A stretch of 64,000 nt of DNA from DASRDU01 sp035652435 (GCA_035652435.1 DASRDU010000099.1:1-64000); one strand, 5' to 3'. Shown: positions 15,321 to 26,442, counted from the stretch's first letter. Notes: generated by a model not told the origin, from the letters alone. Program-made: numbers and translations.

Positions 15321-16691
15321 ATGATTTCATTACCCGACCTGCGAAACATCGCGCTGCAAATCTTTCACCGCACGCTCGCGGCGATTGACGTTGAATCCGT
15401 CGTGCGCGCATCGGTTCGATTGTCCGGCGACACGCTGATCGCCGGTGAAACCGAATGTGACCTGACCACCGTCTCGCGCGTCATCGTCATCGCTATCGGC
15501 AAGGCCAGCATGGCGATGGCCCGCGCGGTTGAAGGCGTTCTCGGTGATCGAATCACTGACGGGCTGGCCGTGACGAATGCGGTGATTGGCGAAGCGCCGC
15601 GGCGATTGCAGGTGATGGTCGGCGGGCATCCCGTGCCGAATGCGCAAAGCATCGCGGCGGCGGAAGCGGCGCTGAAGCTGTTGCACGAGAACGACGGCGC
15701 AGGCACGCTCGTGATCTTTCTGATTTCCGGCGGCGGCTCGGCGCTCTTTGAGAAGCCGATTGACGGCAGCCTGACGCTAGCCGATCTGCAGGAAGTCAAC
15801 CGCGTGCTGGTCGGTTGCGGGGCGGTGATCGGCGAGATGAATGTCGTGCGCCGCCACCTTTCCGCGGTCAAAGGCGGGGGGCTGGCGGAAGCGGCGACGC
15901 ATTCGCGGCAGATTTCGCTTTACATCTCCGATGTCAATGCGGATGACCTCGCGACGGTTGCTTCCGGGCCGACCATCATGGGCACTGCGACACAGGATGA
16001 TTTCGAGCGCATCCTTGCGCGCTACGACCTGCCCGCCAAATTCCCGCCAAAAGTTGCCGCGCTGATTGAGTCGGGCGAGGTTCGGAGTATCGCCTTCAGG
16101 CGAGTATTTGATTTACATGAAGAAAAAAAAACGCCTGAAGGCGGCACTCCGAACTCTCTTCGCGCTCACCATCTGCTGCTCGACAATCGCCGCGCGCTGT
16201 CCGTCGCACAGGACATCGCCAGGAATGAGTTCGGCTGTATCGTCGAAATCGCCGATGACCTGATCGAAGGCGAAGTCGAAGCGATGGCGCGCACGCACCT
16301 TGAACGGCTGGCCGCGTTGAAGGCACAACATGCCGGCAAAACTGTCTGCCTGCTTTCGGGCGGCGAAGTGATCTGTCCGGTGCGCGGGGGCGGGCAGGGC
16401 GGGCGCAATCAGGAGTTCGTGCTGCGGGCGGCGATGGTACTCGACGAACAGCAGATGGATAACGTCATCGTGCTGAGTGCGGGAACTGACGGCATTGACG
16501 GCAACAGCCCGGCCGCCGGGGCGATTGCTGACGGTGCGACCGTCAGGCGTGCAAGAGAACCGGGCCTCGCGCCCGAACAGCATCTGCGCGACAGCGACTC
16601 GTTCAGTTTTTTCAACGCCCTTGGCGATGCGGTCATCACCGGCCCGACCGGCAATAACGTCCGCGACCTGCGGATTCTCCTCGCGCAGTGA
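15321..16691 (+). CDS. Glycerate 2-kinase (MOFRL/GckA family) with an in-frame palindromic insertion
   Basis: 456-residue cytoplasmic kinase converting D-glycerate to 2-phosphoglycerate. Recognised by VIAIGKASMAMARA, GGHPVPNAQS, FLISGGGSALFEKP (about residue 138), DVNADDLATVASGPT and the MOFRL part SGGEVICPVRGGGQGGRNQE followed by LSAGTDGIDGNSPAAGA. The start is ATG at 15321 (MISLPDLRNIAL), where homology begins; the frame opens 13 codons earlier. Residues about 254-278 (VRSIAFRRVFDLHEEKKTPE plus GGTPN) are encoded by a 73-bp inverted repeat (16081-16153) and separate the two conserved halves. They contain a poly-A run but keep the frame. Confidence 0.9.
   Translation: MISLPDLRNIALQIFHRTLAAIDVESVVRASVRLSGDTLIAGETECDLTTVSRVIVIAIGKASMAMARAVEGVLGDRITDGLAVTNAVIGEAPRRLQVMVGGHPVPNAQSIAAAEAALKLLHENDGAGTLVIFLISGGGSALFEKPIDGSLTLADLQEVNRVLVGCGAVIGEMNVVRRHLSAVKGGGLAEAATHSRQISLYISDVNADDLATVASGPTIMGTATQDDFERILARYDLPAKFPPKVAALIESGEVRSIAFRRVFDLHEEKKTPEGGTPNSLRAHHLLLDNRRALSVAQDIARNEFGCIVEIADDLIEGEVEAMARTHLERLAALKAQHAGKTVCLLSGGEVICPVRGGGQGGRNQEFVLRAAMVLDEQQMDNVIVLSAGTDGIDGNSPAAGAIADGATVRRAREPGLAPEQHLRDSDSFSFFNALGDAVITGPTGNNVRDLRILLAQ
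16081..16153. repeat. 73-bp inverted-repeat element inside the glycerate kinase gene
   Basis: 22-bp arms at 16081-16102 and 16132-16153 (two mismatches) flank an A/T-rich centre containing an A9 run. All three bases of the frame stay open. The inserted peptide has a composition unlike the rest of the enzyme. Confidence 0.8.
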
Positions 16692-16703
16692 GAGTGGAAA
16701 AAG

Positions 16704-16755
16704 AAGGCCACAGAAGCTCACAGTCTGTTTTTGATCCGCGAGTTTCTGTGGCCTT
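16704..16755. repeat. Inverted repeat between convergent genes
   Basis: 12-bp perfect arms 16704-16715 and 16744-16755 (core GGCCACAGAA/TTCTGTGGCC), extended by imperfect pairs, with a T5 in the loop. It lies between the ends of glycerate kinase and the DUF1501 gene and may act as a transcription barrier, though no T-run follows the stem. Confidence 0.65.
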
Positions 16756-16791
16756 GAGCCTCTTGATGGAGAACGCAATCAGGGTTGCAGA

Positions 16792-18279
16792 CTACGAGAC
16801 CTTTCGCCCCGTCTCGCGCGGTTTGGGGACGACTCTGGGTGTTGATTTGAACCCTCTGTCGAAAACTTCGAGGATCGGATACCACGCGCCCTCGTTCGCG
16901 AACGGCACGTATTCGAAGCCTCGACCGAACGGGTCGTCGTGCCGGATGGTCATGTAATTGATGCCCATCGCGGCGTAGATCGTCGCCGCGATGTCTTCGT
17001 ACTGAGTGGGTCGGCCCTGCGACCAGCCGGGGTCTTTGACTGCCCCGCCCGTATCTATTGTCTCGCCGATCACGCGCCCGCCCGCGACCCCGCCGCCCGC
17101 GAAAACGGCGAAGTGCTGGAAGTAATGGTCGCGCCCGGCCTGATCGGTAGGCTCGCCGACCGTCCGGCCAAATTCTCCCATCGCGACGACGAGCGTTTCG
17201 TCCAGCACCGAGCCGCCATTGACGCCCGGCGCGGCGGCCAGGTCGGTCAGCAGGTTCGCCAGCCCCTGGTCAAGCTCGGTGGCCGGGTCGTAGATGCCGC
17301 CAGTGACTCTGTCGTAAATGTCCTGATGGTTATCCCAGCCGCCGTGATTGATCTGAATGTAACGCGTGCCGAGATCGCCCTTCGCCAGATTGCGCGCCAC
17401 GATGCACGAATTGCCGAAGGCGCTGTTGCCGTAGCGCGTCTGTTCGTCGGTCGTGAATTTGAAGGCGTCGCTCACGGCGGTGTCGTACATCATTGACTTG
17501 CCGCGGTCGTAAAAGCCCCCCATCGTCGTGACGTCATCGCCAAGCGGCGAATTCGTGCGCAGACTCGCGTCAATTGATTGCAGGACGCCGTAACGCGTAT
17601 TGAATGTGTTCGGGCCGTCCGAGTTCACCAGACTGCCGAGGCCCGTCGGCGCCGCGGTCACGTCGAACGGCGAGTAAAGGCCGTTGAAATAGCCCGCGCC
17701 GACCACGTCGCCACCCGTGTTGAGCGAAACGAAGACAGGCAGCTTCTGATTCGGCTTGCGCTGCGGCTCGAATTCGAGCGCGACGACACTCCCCAAATTC
17801 GGCGCGACTTTGCCGAGCGCGGAACTCGGGCTGCGCGCGATCTGCGCCCACGTGCGTTGCAGCGGATGCACGAGCGCGGGCGCGCGCAGGTTTCTGACAA
17901 TCGTCATCCGGTTGAGCTGGCTCGCCAGATTCGGCATCAGCCCCTGCGGGAACATAACCCCGTTGTAGCTTGTCGCGTTGAAATCGGCCGGCGTCCATGA
18001 GCCCACCTTCAAATCGAAGGTGTCAACGTTGCTCGGGGCGCCGGAAAGCAGGATGAAGATACAGTTTCTGGCTTTGCCGATCAGGTGCAGGTCTGCCGTC
18101 GGTCTGGCCTTCACTTCTGAAGTGAGCAGCGGCGTGAGGAAGTACCCGGCCACGCCGGCCCCGGCCAGTTTGAAGAAGTTGCGCCGGCCGGGCATCTCCG
18201 GGCCGGTGAGGGGTGAATTAACTCCCCGCAGGGGTTTGCAGGTCCCACATTCGTGTCCGTAATGATGATGTTTTGCCAT
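16792..18279 (-). CDS. DUF1501 protein, Tat-exported
   Basis: 495 residues of the DUF1501 family (alkaline-phosphatase-like fold, common in planctomycetes and acidobacteria), function not established. The N-terminus has a His/Cys-rich stretch (HHHYGHECGTC), then a twin-arginine signal GRRNFFKLAGAGVAGYF. Family blocks include CIFILLSGAPSNVDTFDLK, QINHGGWDNHQDIYD, LVVAMGEFGRTVGE and GRDHYFQHFAVFAGGGV near the C-terminus. AGAGGTGA precedes the ATG. It follows the DUF1549/DUF1553 gene by 22 nt, the usual pairing of these families, so the two products probably act together in the periplasm on an unknown substrate. Confidence 0.9.
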   Translation of the reverse strand: MAKHHHYGHECGTCKPLRGVNSPLTGPEMPGRRNFFKLAGAGVAGYFLTPLLTSEVKARPTADLHLIGKARNCIFILLSGAPSNVDTFDLKVGSWTPADFNATSYNGVMFPQGLMPNLASQLNRMTIVRNLRAPALVHPLQRTWAQIARSPSSALGKVAPNLGSVVALEFEPQRKPNQKLPVFVSLNTGGDVVGAGYFNGLYSPFDVTAAPTGLGSLVNSDGPNTFNTRYGVLQSIDASLRTNSPLGDDVTTMGGFYDRGKSMMYDTAVSDAFKFTTDEQTRYGNSAFGNSCIVARNLAKGDLGTRYIQINHGGWDNHQDIYDRVTGGIYDPATELDQGLANLLTDLAAAPGVNGGSVLDETLVVAMGEFGRTVGEPTDQAGRDHYFQHFAVFAGGGVAGGRVIGETIDTGGAVKDPGWSQGRPTQYEDIAATIYAAMGINYMTIRHDDPFGRGFEYVPFANEGAWYPILEVFDRGFKSTPRVVPKPRETGRKVS

Positions 18280-18301
18280 GGTTCACCTCTTTCGTCCGCT
18301 C

Positions 18302-20380
18302 TCAATAGTTGAAGACAAAGTCCATCTTGTTGAGCAGCGCCCACTGAATCGCCTCAGCCGCCCCCTGCCTGCCCATTGATGTGAAGAGCGGGGTGAGCGT
18401 GTTCAGTTCTGTGTCCGTCGGGTTGCGCGAGAGCGAGTTCAGGTAGAGCTGGGTGATGACCTGCTGCGACGTCAGGCTCGTGTCGGCGAGCAACCGGGAC
18501 ACGGTCGAGCCGGCGTTACTGTTGTGAATCCGGGTCATCACGAAGGTGTGATTCATCAGGTTGAGCGCCTGCAAAATTGACGGCTCGAGCGAACGCGGCT
18601 TGACGTCGCGATCCCCGCGGACGAACGAATTGAGGAAGGCAAGCGCCGTATTGACCCCGCGCGGCTCGGACGTATCCGGAAGCTGCATCGCCCAGTTCAC
18701 CGTGAAGGTGTTGTTGCCGAGCGTGTCACGCAACTGATAGGTGACTCCGATGCCCGTTGCCCTGAGAATCGCGTCGTGGACTTCTTCGGCGTCCAGCCGC
18801 CGCACGTACTTGCGCGCGTAGTAGGGGACGAGCGCGAGGCTCCACGTGCCGGGGTACTGCGCGGAGAGCTGATAGGCGCTGGATTTGACGATCAGACCGA
18901 TCAGGCTGCGGACGTTGTAATTCTGCTTGATGAATTCGTTCGCCAGCGCATCGAGCAGTTCGGCGTTGGCCGGTTGCAGCGTCCACCCCGCAGGCAGCTG
19001 CGCCGCCGGGTCCAGGCGCGCCGGGTCGAAGGTGTTCGACGGAGAGACGAGCGCCTCGACCATGATCTTCTCCCAGATGTAATTGACCGCGGCGCGCGCA
19101 AACTGCTTGTCAGATGTGACGAGCCGCGCTATCGCCTGGCGGCGATTCTCGCCCCCATTGACGCCCCCGCCGCCGAGGATGTAACTCGGGCTGACTGTAG
19201 TCTGCGTGCCGTTGATCGGGGTGCGGGCCTGACGGTTGCCGGAGTTGGTGTTGAGCTGGTATTCGCCGTTGGCGTTCTCCGACACTATGTATTTCGCGTA
19301 ATTGGGTTGGGTCGAAAGAACCTGCCGCGCGCGGCGCGTGCGGGCGAAGAAGGCGCTCATCCCCCACGCCTCGGCGCGGGTGCGCTGCGAGCCCCACAGG
19401 TTGACCGCGTCCAGATGCCCGGCGCCGTTGTGACAGAGCAGACAGTCGAGCGAATTGATGCCCAGAAACATAATCGAAGTGTTGACGGCCGTGCCGTCCA
19501 TCGTGTCCTGCTGCGGCCCCATCGGGATGATGCCGCCGACGATGAAGTTCGCTTCGCCGTTGACGAAATTGTCGGCGCTGGCGGTGCTGCCGGCGGTGAT
19601 CATTTCGGTCGCCATCTGCGAATAGCTCTTGTTGGCGGAGACGGAATTTTTGATGTAATTGTAAAAAGCATCGCGCCCGCCGGTGTAACGCGTCACGTTG
19701 GTGGCTCTGGCGGTGTTCCTGAACAGGTCGCCGAAGAACATCGTCCACTTGTCCACGTACTCCGGCGAGCCGACCAGAGAATCCACGAGCGCGTCGCGCT
19801 TGTTGGGATTGGTGTCACTGAGGAAACTGGTCACTGCCGACGCCGCGGGAATGCGCCCGGTCAGGTCGAGGTAAACGCGGCGGATGAATTCCGCGTCCGT
19901 GCAGACGGGGGCCGACTGCACGTTGTCGCGCGCCATCCGGTCAAACAGGATGTTATCAATGAAGTTTTTGCGCGGGATGTCCTGCGGCGCCGCCAGCTCA
20001 ACATCGGGCATCTCCAAGGTGCTGGTGATCTTTTCAGTCGTCCGTGAAACTTCCTCACGGTGGCGGGCCAGCGCCCCGCGCAGGCTTTCCGGGTCGCGCA
20101 GGAAAGAGCAGTCATTTCTGGTGACTTTCGGGTATTCCCCGGCGCTCTGCTGTTCCTCGTCGGTTTTATCCTGCCGGGCGCTCTGCCGCTCGTCGGCTGT
20201 CTGCCGCCGTCCGGCTCTCTCCTGCCCCCCATCAAAGGCGGCGAATGAGATGGATCGCAGCCCCATCTGGTCGAGCGCGAATACTAGTGCAGCGATTACG
20301 AACACCAGCGACAGATACCGCTTTAATCGGCCAGCTGGCCGGCGTCCGCCGGAGATTCTTTTCGCGCCTGTCATTGGCAT
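18302..20380 (-). CDS. DUF1549/DUF1553 protein with heme-binding motif
   Basis: 692 residues. A membrane anchor (about residues 20-37) is followed by a disordered Gln/Arg-rich linker. The DUF1549 domain has FIDNILFDRMA and RRVYLDLTGRIPAASAVTSF at about residues 145-200; a single CLLCH cytochrome-type motif sits near residue 312; the DUF1553 domain follows with RQAIARLVTSDKQFARAAVN and a long helical tail. The start at 20380 is supported by AGGAGG 5-6 nt upstream. The gene heads an operon with the DUF1501 gene and is divergent from the large cytochrome c gene at 20788. This trio resembles planctomycete surface-degradation or redox loci; no substrate can be named. Confidence 0.88.
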   Translation of the reverse strand: MPMTGAKRISGGRRPAGRLKRYLSLVFVIAALVFALDQMGLRSISFAAFDGGQERAGRRQTADERQSARQDKTDEEQQSAGEYPKVTRNDCSFLRDPESLRGALARHREEVSRTTEKITSTLEMPDVELAAPQDIPRKNFIDNILFDRMARDNVQSAPVCTDAEFIRRVYLDLTGRIPAASAVTSFLSDTNPNKRDALVDSLVGSPEYVDKWTMFFGDLFRNTARATNVTRYTGGRDAFYNYIKNSVSANKSYSQMATEMITAGSTASADNFVNGEANFIVGGIIPMGPQQDTMDGTAVNTSIMFLGINSLDCLLCHNGAGHLDAVNLWGSQRTRAEAWGMSAFFARTRRARQVLSTQPNYAKYIVSENANGEYQLNTNSGNRQARTPINGTQTTVSPSYILGGGGVNGGENRRQAIARLVTSDKQFARAAVNYIWEKIMVEALVSPSNTFDPARLDPAAQLPAGWTLQPANAELLDALANEFIKQNYNVRSLIGLIVKSSAYQLSAQYPGTWSLALVPYYARKYVRRLDAEEVHDAILRATGIGVTYQLRDTLGNNTFTVNWAMQLPDTSEPRGVNTALAFLNSFVRGDRDVKPRSLEPSILQALNLMNHTFVMTRIHNSNAGSTVSRLLADTSLTSQQVITQLYLNSLSRNPTDTELNTLTPLFTSMGRQGAAEAIQWALLNKMDFVFNY

Positions 20381-20787
20381 AAGACCCTCCTGTCGTCTGA
20401 AAAACTTTGCCGGGGAAGATATTCAACAGGCATGACCTGTCCGGAGGTGAGGTTTGAGTGTTTCCTGTCACAATGCCCGATTCCCAAAACAGGGGCGGGC
20501 TGTTTTCGTGTTTCGTCCTCCGGACTCTGCACTTGCGCAGGGGAAGCGGATCAGCCGAGCCCGCAGTGAACGAGGGGTTAGATCACCCCCGGGGCTGTTT
20601 GGACTGAATAAATTTTCGGCCCTGCCGCCCGCCATAGTTTCCCGTCAGGTGACACCGTGAACTAGCACTCAATCTCCCTGCCCGAGTCCTGATCACAGTC
20701 TGCAACAAGCACTTACCCTGCGGCACATTGATTGCCCGGGCCGTGGATGAAACTCCTCGCTCTTCGTCTTCAACAGGAGGAACAATC
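20381..20787. other. Intergenic region between divergent DUF1549 and cytochrome c genes
   Basis: No gene supported. It carries the ribosome binding sites of both divergent genes, AGGAGG on the minus strand just after 20380 and AGGAGG at 20775-20780 on the plus strand. I could not identify a convincing promoter pair by eye. Confidence 0.5.
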
Positions 20788-22935
20788 ATGCCCGGCAGAT
20801 CGAAAAGACAGGCACTGGTCGTTAGTCTCTGGCTGCTCGTGATGACAGGAGTCACGCTCGTCCCGCGGGCCACCGGCGGCCAGCAGGCATTACCAAAATC
20901 GGCAGCAGCAGAAGCGGCAGAACAGGCCCGGAGCGTTCTCCGCCTGCGCTGCTTTCAATGTCACGGCCAGAACGGCATGGCGGCGAAAAATGTCTTCGTG
21001 CTTGACCGCGCCCGGCTCGTCGCTTCGCAGACGGTAACTCCGGGCGACGCCGGCTCACTGCTTCTCAAGGTCGTCGAGAGCGGCGTGATGCCCTTGGGCG
21101 GGCCGGAACTCGCGGCGGATGAAAAGGCGGCGCTGCGCAACTGGATCCTGGGCGGCGCGCCGGACTGGGATTCGGGAAGCACGACGACAAAGCCGCGCGC
21201 GTTCCTTTCCGAAGCGTCTCTGCTGAAGATGATTCGCGACGATCTGGAACTGGCGCCCACACGTGAACGGCCCTTCCTGCGCTACCTGAGCCTCGCGCAC
21301 CTTTACAACGCGGGTGTCGCGGACGATGAGCTTGATAATTACCGCGCCGGGCTGGCCAGGCTGGTCAATAGTCTTTCCTGGCACCGCGAGATCACGCAGC
21401 CCGCACCAGTTGACCCTTTGCGGACTTTGTTCCGCATTGACCTGCGCGATTACCAGTGGACCGCCGAACAGTGGCAGAAGGTTATCGCGGCTTACCCTTA
21501 CGGCCTGATTGCGCCGGAAGCGGAACGCATCACGCGGCTGTCGGGCGAAATAGTGCCTTACGTGCGCGCAGACTGGTTTACGGCTCAGGCTTCGGTGCCG
21601 CCGCTTTACCACGAAATCCTTGGGCTGCCATTCACCGCGAGCGAACTGGAGCGGCGGCTGGGCGTGGACGCGGAGCGCAACCTGACCGAAGAGAAGAATG
21701 TGATCCGCGCGGGCGTCCGTTCGAGCGGCGTCTCGCAGAACAATCGCGTCCTGGAACGTCACGTTTCGCCCTTCGGCGCATACTGGCGGAGCTACGATTT
21801 CCGAGGCAGTTCCGGCGACCAGAACATCTTCGCCGACCCGCTGCGGCTGAATCCGGCGGGCGGCGAAATCATTTTCAACCTGCCGAACGGGTTGCAGGCC
21901 TACTTTCTGGCCGACGCGCGCGGGCGCCGGATTGACGCGGCCCCGGTCGAGATCGTCTCCGACCGCAACCAGCCTGATGACCCCGTGATCCGCAACGGGC
22001 GTTCCTGCCTGAGTTGTCATTACGCTGGGATGAAATCATTCAATGATGACGTGCGCCCGACCCTGTTGAAGGTAAATGCCGCGTCGTTTGATCACGAACG
22101 CGCTCTCGCGCTCTATGTTTCGCAGGCGAGACTCAACCGGAAGCTGGCGGAAGACGAGGAGCGGTTCCGCCGAGCCGAAGCGCAGATGGGCGGCAGGCCC
22201 GCGAGTAATGCAAACACGGAGCCCGTTAATGCACTGTCCCGCAGGTTCAATGCCGAGTTGTCTGTCGCGCAGGCCGCGGCGGAAGTCGGTCTTGAGCCGC
22301 GTGATTTTCAGGACCGGATTCGATGGAACCGCCGATTGGACGCGCTGGGGCTGGGGCAGCTGCTGACGGCAAACAGCGGGCTCAGGCGCGACGTATGGGA
22401 AAGGCATTTCGGCGAGGTGGTGCGCGAACTGCAACTGGGAGTGGTCGTGTCGGGAAGGGCCGCGGCGGCGCGAGGCACCTGGGCCGGCGCGAACGCGGAT
22501 CGGCTGGCACTGACCGCCGCGAATCGCCGGGCCGCGCCGCCCGCTCAAGCCCGCCCGTTGTCGAATCCGAATGCTGCAAATAATGATCTGGCCGATCTGC
22601 TGAACGGGGCGAGGAGCGCCCTGATCAGGTCAGAGACCGTTTACCTGCGGCAGGAGCTGCTTGAAGCGGCGCTGCAGAAGCTGCCGCAGTTTCAGTCGCT
22701 GGGAATCGCGATTGTCAAAGACCCGCAGGCCGCCGATCTGGTGATTGACCTCAACCGCCCGCTCTTCACCTTCGACTTCACTTATTCGGTCACCCACCGG
22801 GCGACGAGCAGGCTGCTCCTGAGCGGCAAGGTCGTCGCCTTCGACGGCAACACCGCCGCGCCGAAGATTGCCGGGGAACTGGTCAAACGGGTGCAGGCCG
22901 CGCGCCCCCAGGGCGCCGGCTCAGGCCTGAGGTAA
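20788..22935 (+). CDS. Large exported cytochrome c-domain protein
   Basis: 715 residues. The start is ATG at 20788, with AGGAGG 7 nt upstream; the earlier in-frame start lacks one. A signal peptide (about residues 10-30) precedes a planctomycete-type cytochrome c domain with heme motif CFQCH (about residue 55) and the distal Met region GVMPLGGPELAADE. A second motif CLSCH lies near residue 410 (NGRSCLSCHYAGM), so two hemes are likely. The middle and C-terminal parts match no family I know; the last 60 residues (ADLVIDLNRPLFTFDFTYSV) look like a beta-rich lipid- or nucleotide-independent domain. Its divergent neighbours DUF1549/DUF1501 suggest one periplasmic redox-linked system. Confidence 0.8.
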   Translation: MPGRSKRQALVVSLWLLVMTGVTLVPRATGGQQALPKSAAAEAAEQARSVLRLRCFQCHGQNGMAAKNVFVLDRARLVASQTVTPGDAGSLLLKVVESGVMPLGGPELAADEKAALRNWILGGAPDWDSGSTTTKPRAFLSEASLLKMIRDDLELAPTRERPFLRYLSLAHLYNAGVADDELDNYRAGLARLVNSLSWHREITQPAPVDPLRTLFRIDLRDYQWTAEQWQKVIAAYPYGLIAPEAERITRLSGEIVPYVRADWFTAQASVPPLYHEILGLPFTASELERRLGVDAERNLTEEKNVIRAGVRSSGVSQNNRVLERHVSPFGAYWRSYDFRGSSGDQNIFADPLRLNPAGGEIIFNLPNGLQAYFLADARGRRIDAAPVEIVSDRNQPDDPVIRNGRSCLSCHYAGMKSFNDDVRPTLLKVNAASFDHERALALYVSQARLNRKLAEDEERFRRAEAQMGGRPASNANTEPVNALSRRFNAELSVAQAAAEVGLEPRDFQDRIRWNRRLDALGLGQLLTANSGLRRDVWERHFGEVVRELQLGVVVSGRAAAARGTWAGANADRLALTAANRRAAPPAQARPLSNPNAANNDLADLLNGARSALIRSETVYLRQELLEAALQKLPQFQSLGIAIVKDPQAADLVIDLNRPLFTFDFTYSVTHRATSRLLLSGKVVAFDGNTAAPKIAGELVKRVQAARPQGAGSGLR

Positions 22936-22944
22936 GAAGAGATT

Positions 22945-23009
22945 GCCTGTGATACTGAGCCCGGGTTTTGGCATGATGAGAGCGCAAAATCCGGTTCGGT
23001 ATCACAGGC
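22945..23009. repeat. Inverted repeat abutting the glycosyltransferase start
   Basis: Arms 22945-22964 and 22991-23009 pair with few mismatches (core GCCTGTGATAC/GTATCACAGGC). The right arm ends 5 nt before the ATG at 23014, where a ribosome binding site would normally be. Confidence 0.75.
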
Positions 23010-23013
23010 TCGA

Positions 23014-23715
23014 ATGAAAATCTCCGTCATCATCCCGGTCCTCAACGAGCGCGACAACCTGCCCGCGACGCTTGAAGCGCTCGGCAAAACGGCGGCAGGC
23101 GCGGATGAGATCGCCGAGATCATCATTGTTGACGGCGGGAGCAGTGACGGCACGCGCGAATGGCTGGGTCAGCAATCGGATCTCCGCGTTCTTGATTCCG
23201 AGCGCGGGCGCGGCGTGCAGTTGCACACAGGCGCGCAGGCCGCGACCGGCGAGGCGTTATTGTTTCTGCATGGCGATTGTCTGCTGCCGCCCGGCGCGAC
23301 GCAATTGATTGCCAGGGCGCTGTCTGACAAATCCGTCGCGGGCGGGTGTTTTCTGATCGGGTTTGCCGAACGGCGTCCGCCCTCGCTCGGCCTGATCGCG
23401 CGCGGCATCAACGCCCGCACGATTGTCACGCGCACCGGCACGGGCGATCAGGCGATCTTTGTGCGACAGGAAGTTTACGAAGCTGTCGGCGGGTTCAGGC
23501 CCTGGCCGTTGTTTGAAGACGTGGACATCGTCGCGCGCATCAGACGGAGAGGGAAGTTCGTCGTGCTGCGCTCCGCCGTGACCATCTCGGCGCGGCGCTG
23601 GATCGCGCACGGCCCCTGGCGGACGACGTTTCTGATGTACGCGCTGCGCGTCGGTTACTGGCTGGGCATTCCGCCCGCCAGGCTCAAGCAGTGGTTTGTG
23701 GATGTTCGGCGGTGA
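23014..23715 (+). CDS. Glycosyltransferase family 2 (TIGR04283-like)
   Basis: 233 residues with a GT-A fold. The N-terminus MKISVIIPVLNERDNLPATL and the DGGSSDGT nucleotide-sugar motif (residues about 49-56) define GT2. FLHGDCLLP (about residue 88) holds the metal-binding DxD-equivalent and GDQAIFVRQEVYEAVGGF is typical of the TIGR04283 subgroup, which is often annotated as linked to arsenosugar or lipid glycosylation. The substrate is unknown. There is no Shine-Dalgarno; an inverted repeat ends 5 nt before the ATG. Its 3' end overlaps the convergent MOSC gene by 32 nt. Confidence 0.88.
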   Translation: MKISVIIPVLNERDNLPATLEALGKTAAGADEIAEIIIVDGGSSDGTREWLGQQSDLRVLDSERGRGVQLHTGAQAATGEALLFLHGDCLLPPGATQLIARALSDKSVAGGCFLIGFAERRPPSLGLIARGINARTIVTRTGTGDQAIFVRQEVYEAVGGFRPWPLFEDVDIVARIRRRGKFVVLRSAVTISARRWIAHGPWRTTFLMYALRVGYWLGIPPARLKQWFVDVRR

Positions 23716-24154
23716 GGACTTCGATTGAATCGCCGGCGCGCACGATTCCGCCCGCAGTGATACGCCCGAGCAGGCCGCAGTTGCCGTAAAGGCGTTTGGG
23801 CAGGCGGTTGTCAATTCTGGTCAGGTTGCGGCAGGGAACGCGAGGTTCGGAAATTTCGATGACCGAGCTGCCGATGCGCAGCCGCGTGCCGACGGCGAGC
23901 GAGTCGAGCCGGATATTTTCGGTGATCAGATTCGCGCTGATCTTTTCAGCCGTCACATCGAAGCCTTCTGCCCTCAACGTCCCGAGCAATTCGCTTTCAA
24001 AGAGGCTGACCTGACGGTCCGCGTCGCGCCCGGCGTGGCTGTCGCCTTTGATGCCGTGGCCCGCAACGAGTTCAGCGCCCTCAATCGCAATCTTGGCCGC
24101 GCCTTTCCGGGTGCCGATGAAAATGCCAGTCAGTTTTCCTGCCCGAAAACTCAT
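23684..24154 (-). CDS. MOSC-domain protein
   Basis: 156 residues of the MOSC family (molybdenum-cofactor sulfurase C-terminal domain), cytoplasmic. Visible blocks are GIFIGTRKGAAK, GIKGDSHAGRDADRQVSLF, ISANLITENIRLDSLAVGTRL and EPRVPCRNLTRID with the conserved Cys. Small stand-alone MOSC proteins are thought to carry or transfer sulfur or bind molybdenum cofactor; the partner enzyme is not evident here. It starts 7 nt after the stop of the fused E1 gene on the same strand, so is probably in its operon. Confidence 0.88.
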   Translation of the reverse strand: MSFRAGKLTGIFIGTRKGAAKIAIEGAELVAGHGIKGDSHAGRDADRQVSLFESELLGTLRAEGFDVTAEKISANLITENIRLDSLAVGTRLRIGSSVIEISEPRVPCRNLTRIDNRLPKRLYGNCGLLGRITAGGIVRAGDSIEVLTAEHPQTTA

Positions 24155-24161
24155 GCCGTCT

Positions 24162-26279
<2,118 letters not shown>

Positions 26280-26346
26280 CAAAGTTGCTCTCCTCAACAG
26301 TCTGGTTTTGTCAGGCGGGCAAAGTTCGCATCCCTCTTAATGCGCC

Positions 26347-26376
26347 AGTCTACACAGACCGCCGCGCGTTGTGCAA
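26347..26376 (-). promoter_or_regulatory. Possible promoter of the E1 gene
   Basis: On the minus strand, TTGCAC (26376-26371) and TAGACT (26352-26347) are 18 nt apart, about 65 nt before the E1 start codon. Reasonable, but not a perfect sigma-70 match. Confidence 0.4.
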
Positions 26377-26442
26377 GACTCCGACCGTATGCGAAGATGC
26401 ATCTGAGTTGGGAGCATCCACCTTAGACCTGTCAAAGCCGGA

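Noticed and set aside
18776..20047. 423-aa plus-strand open frame
   Set aside because: Antisense to the DUF1549/DUF1553 gene, which carries recognisable domains.
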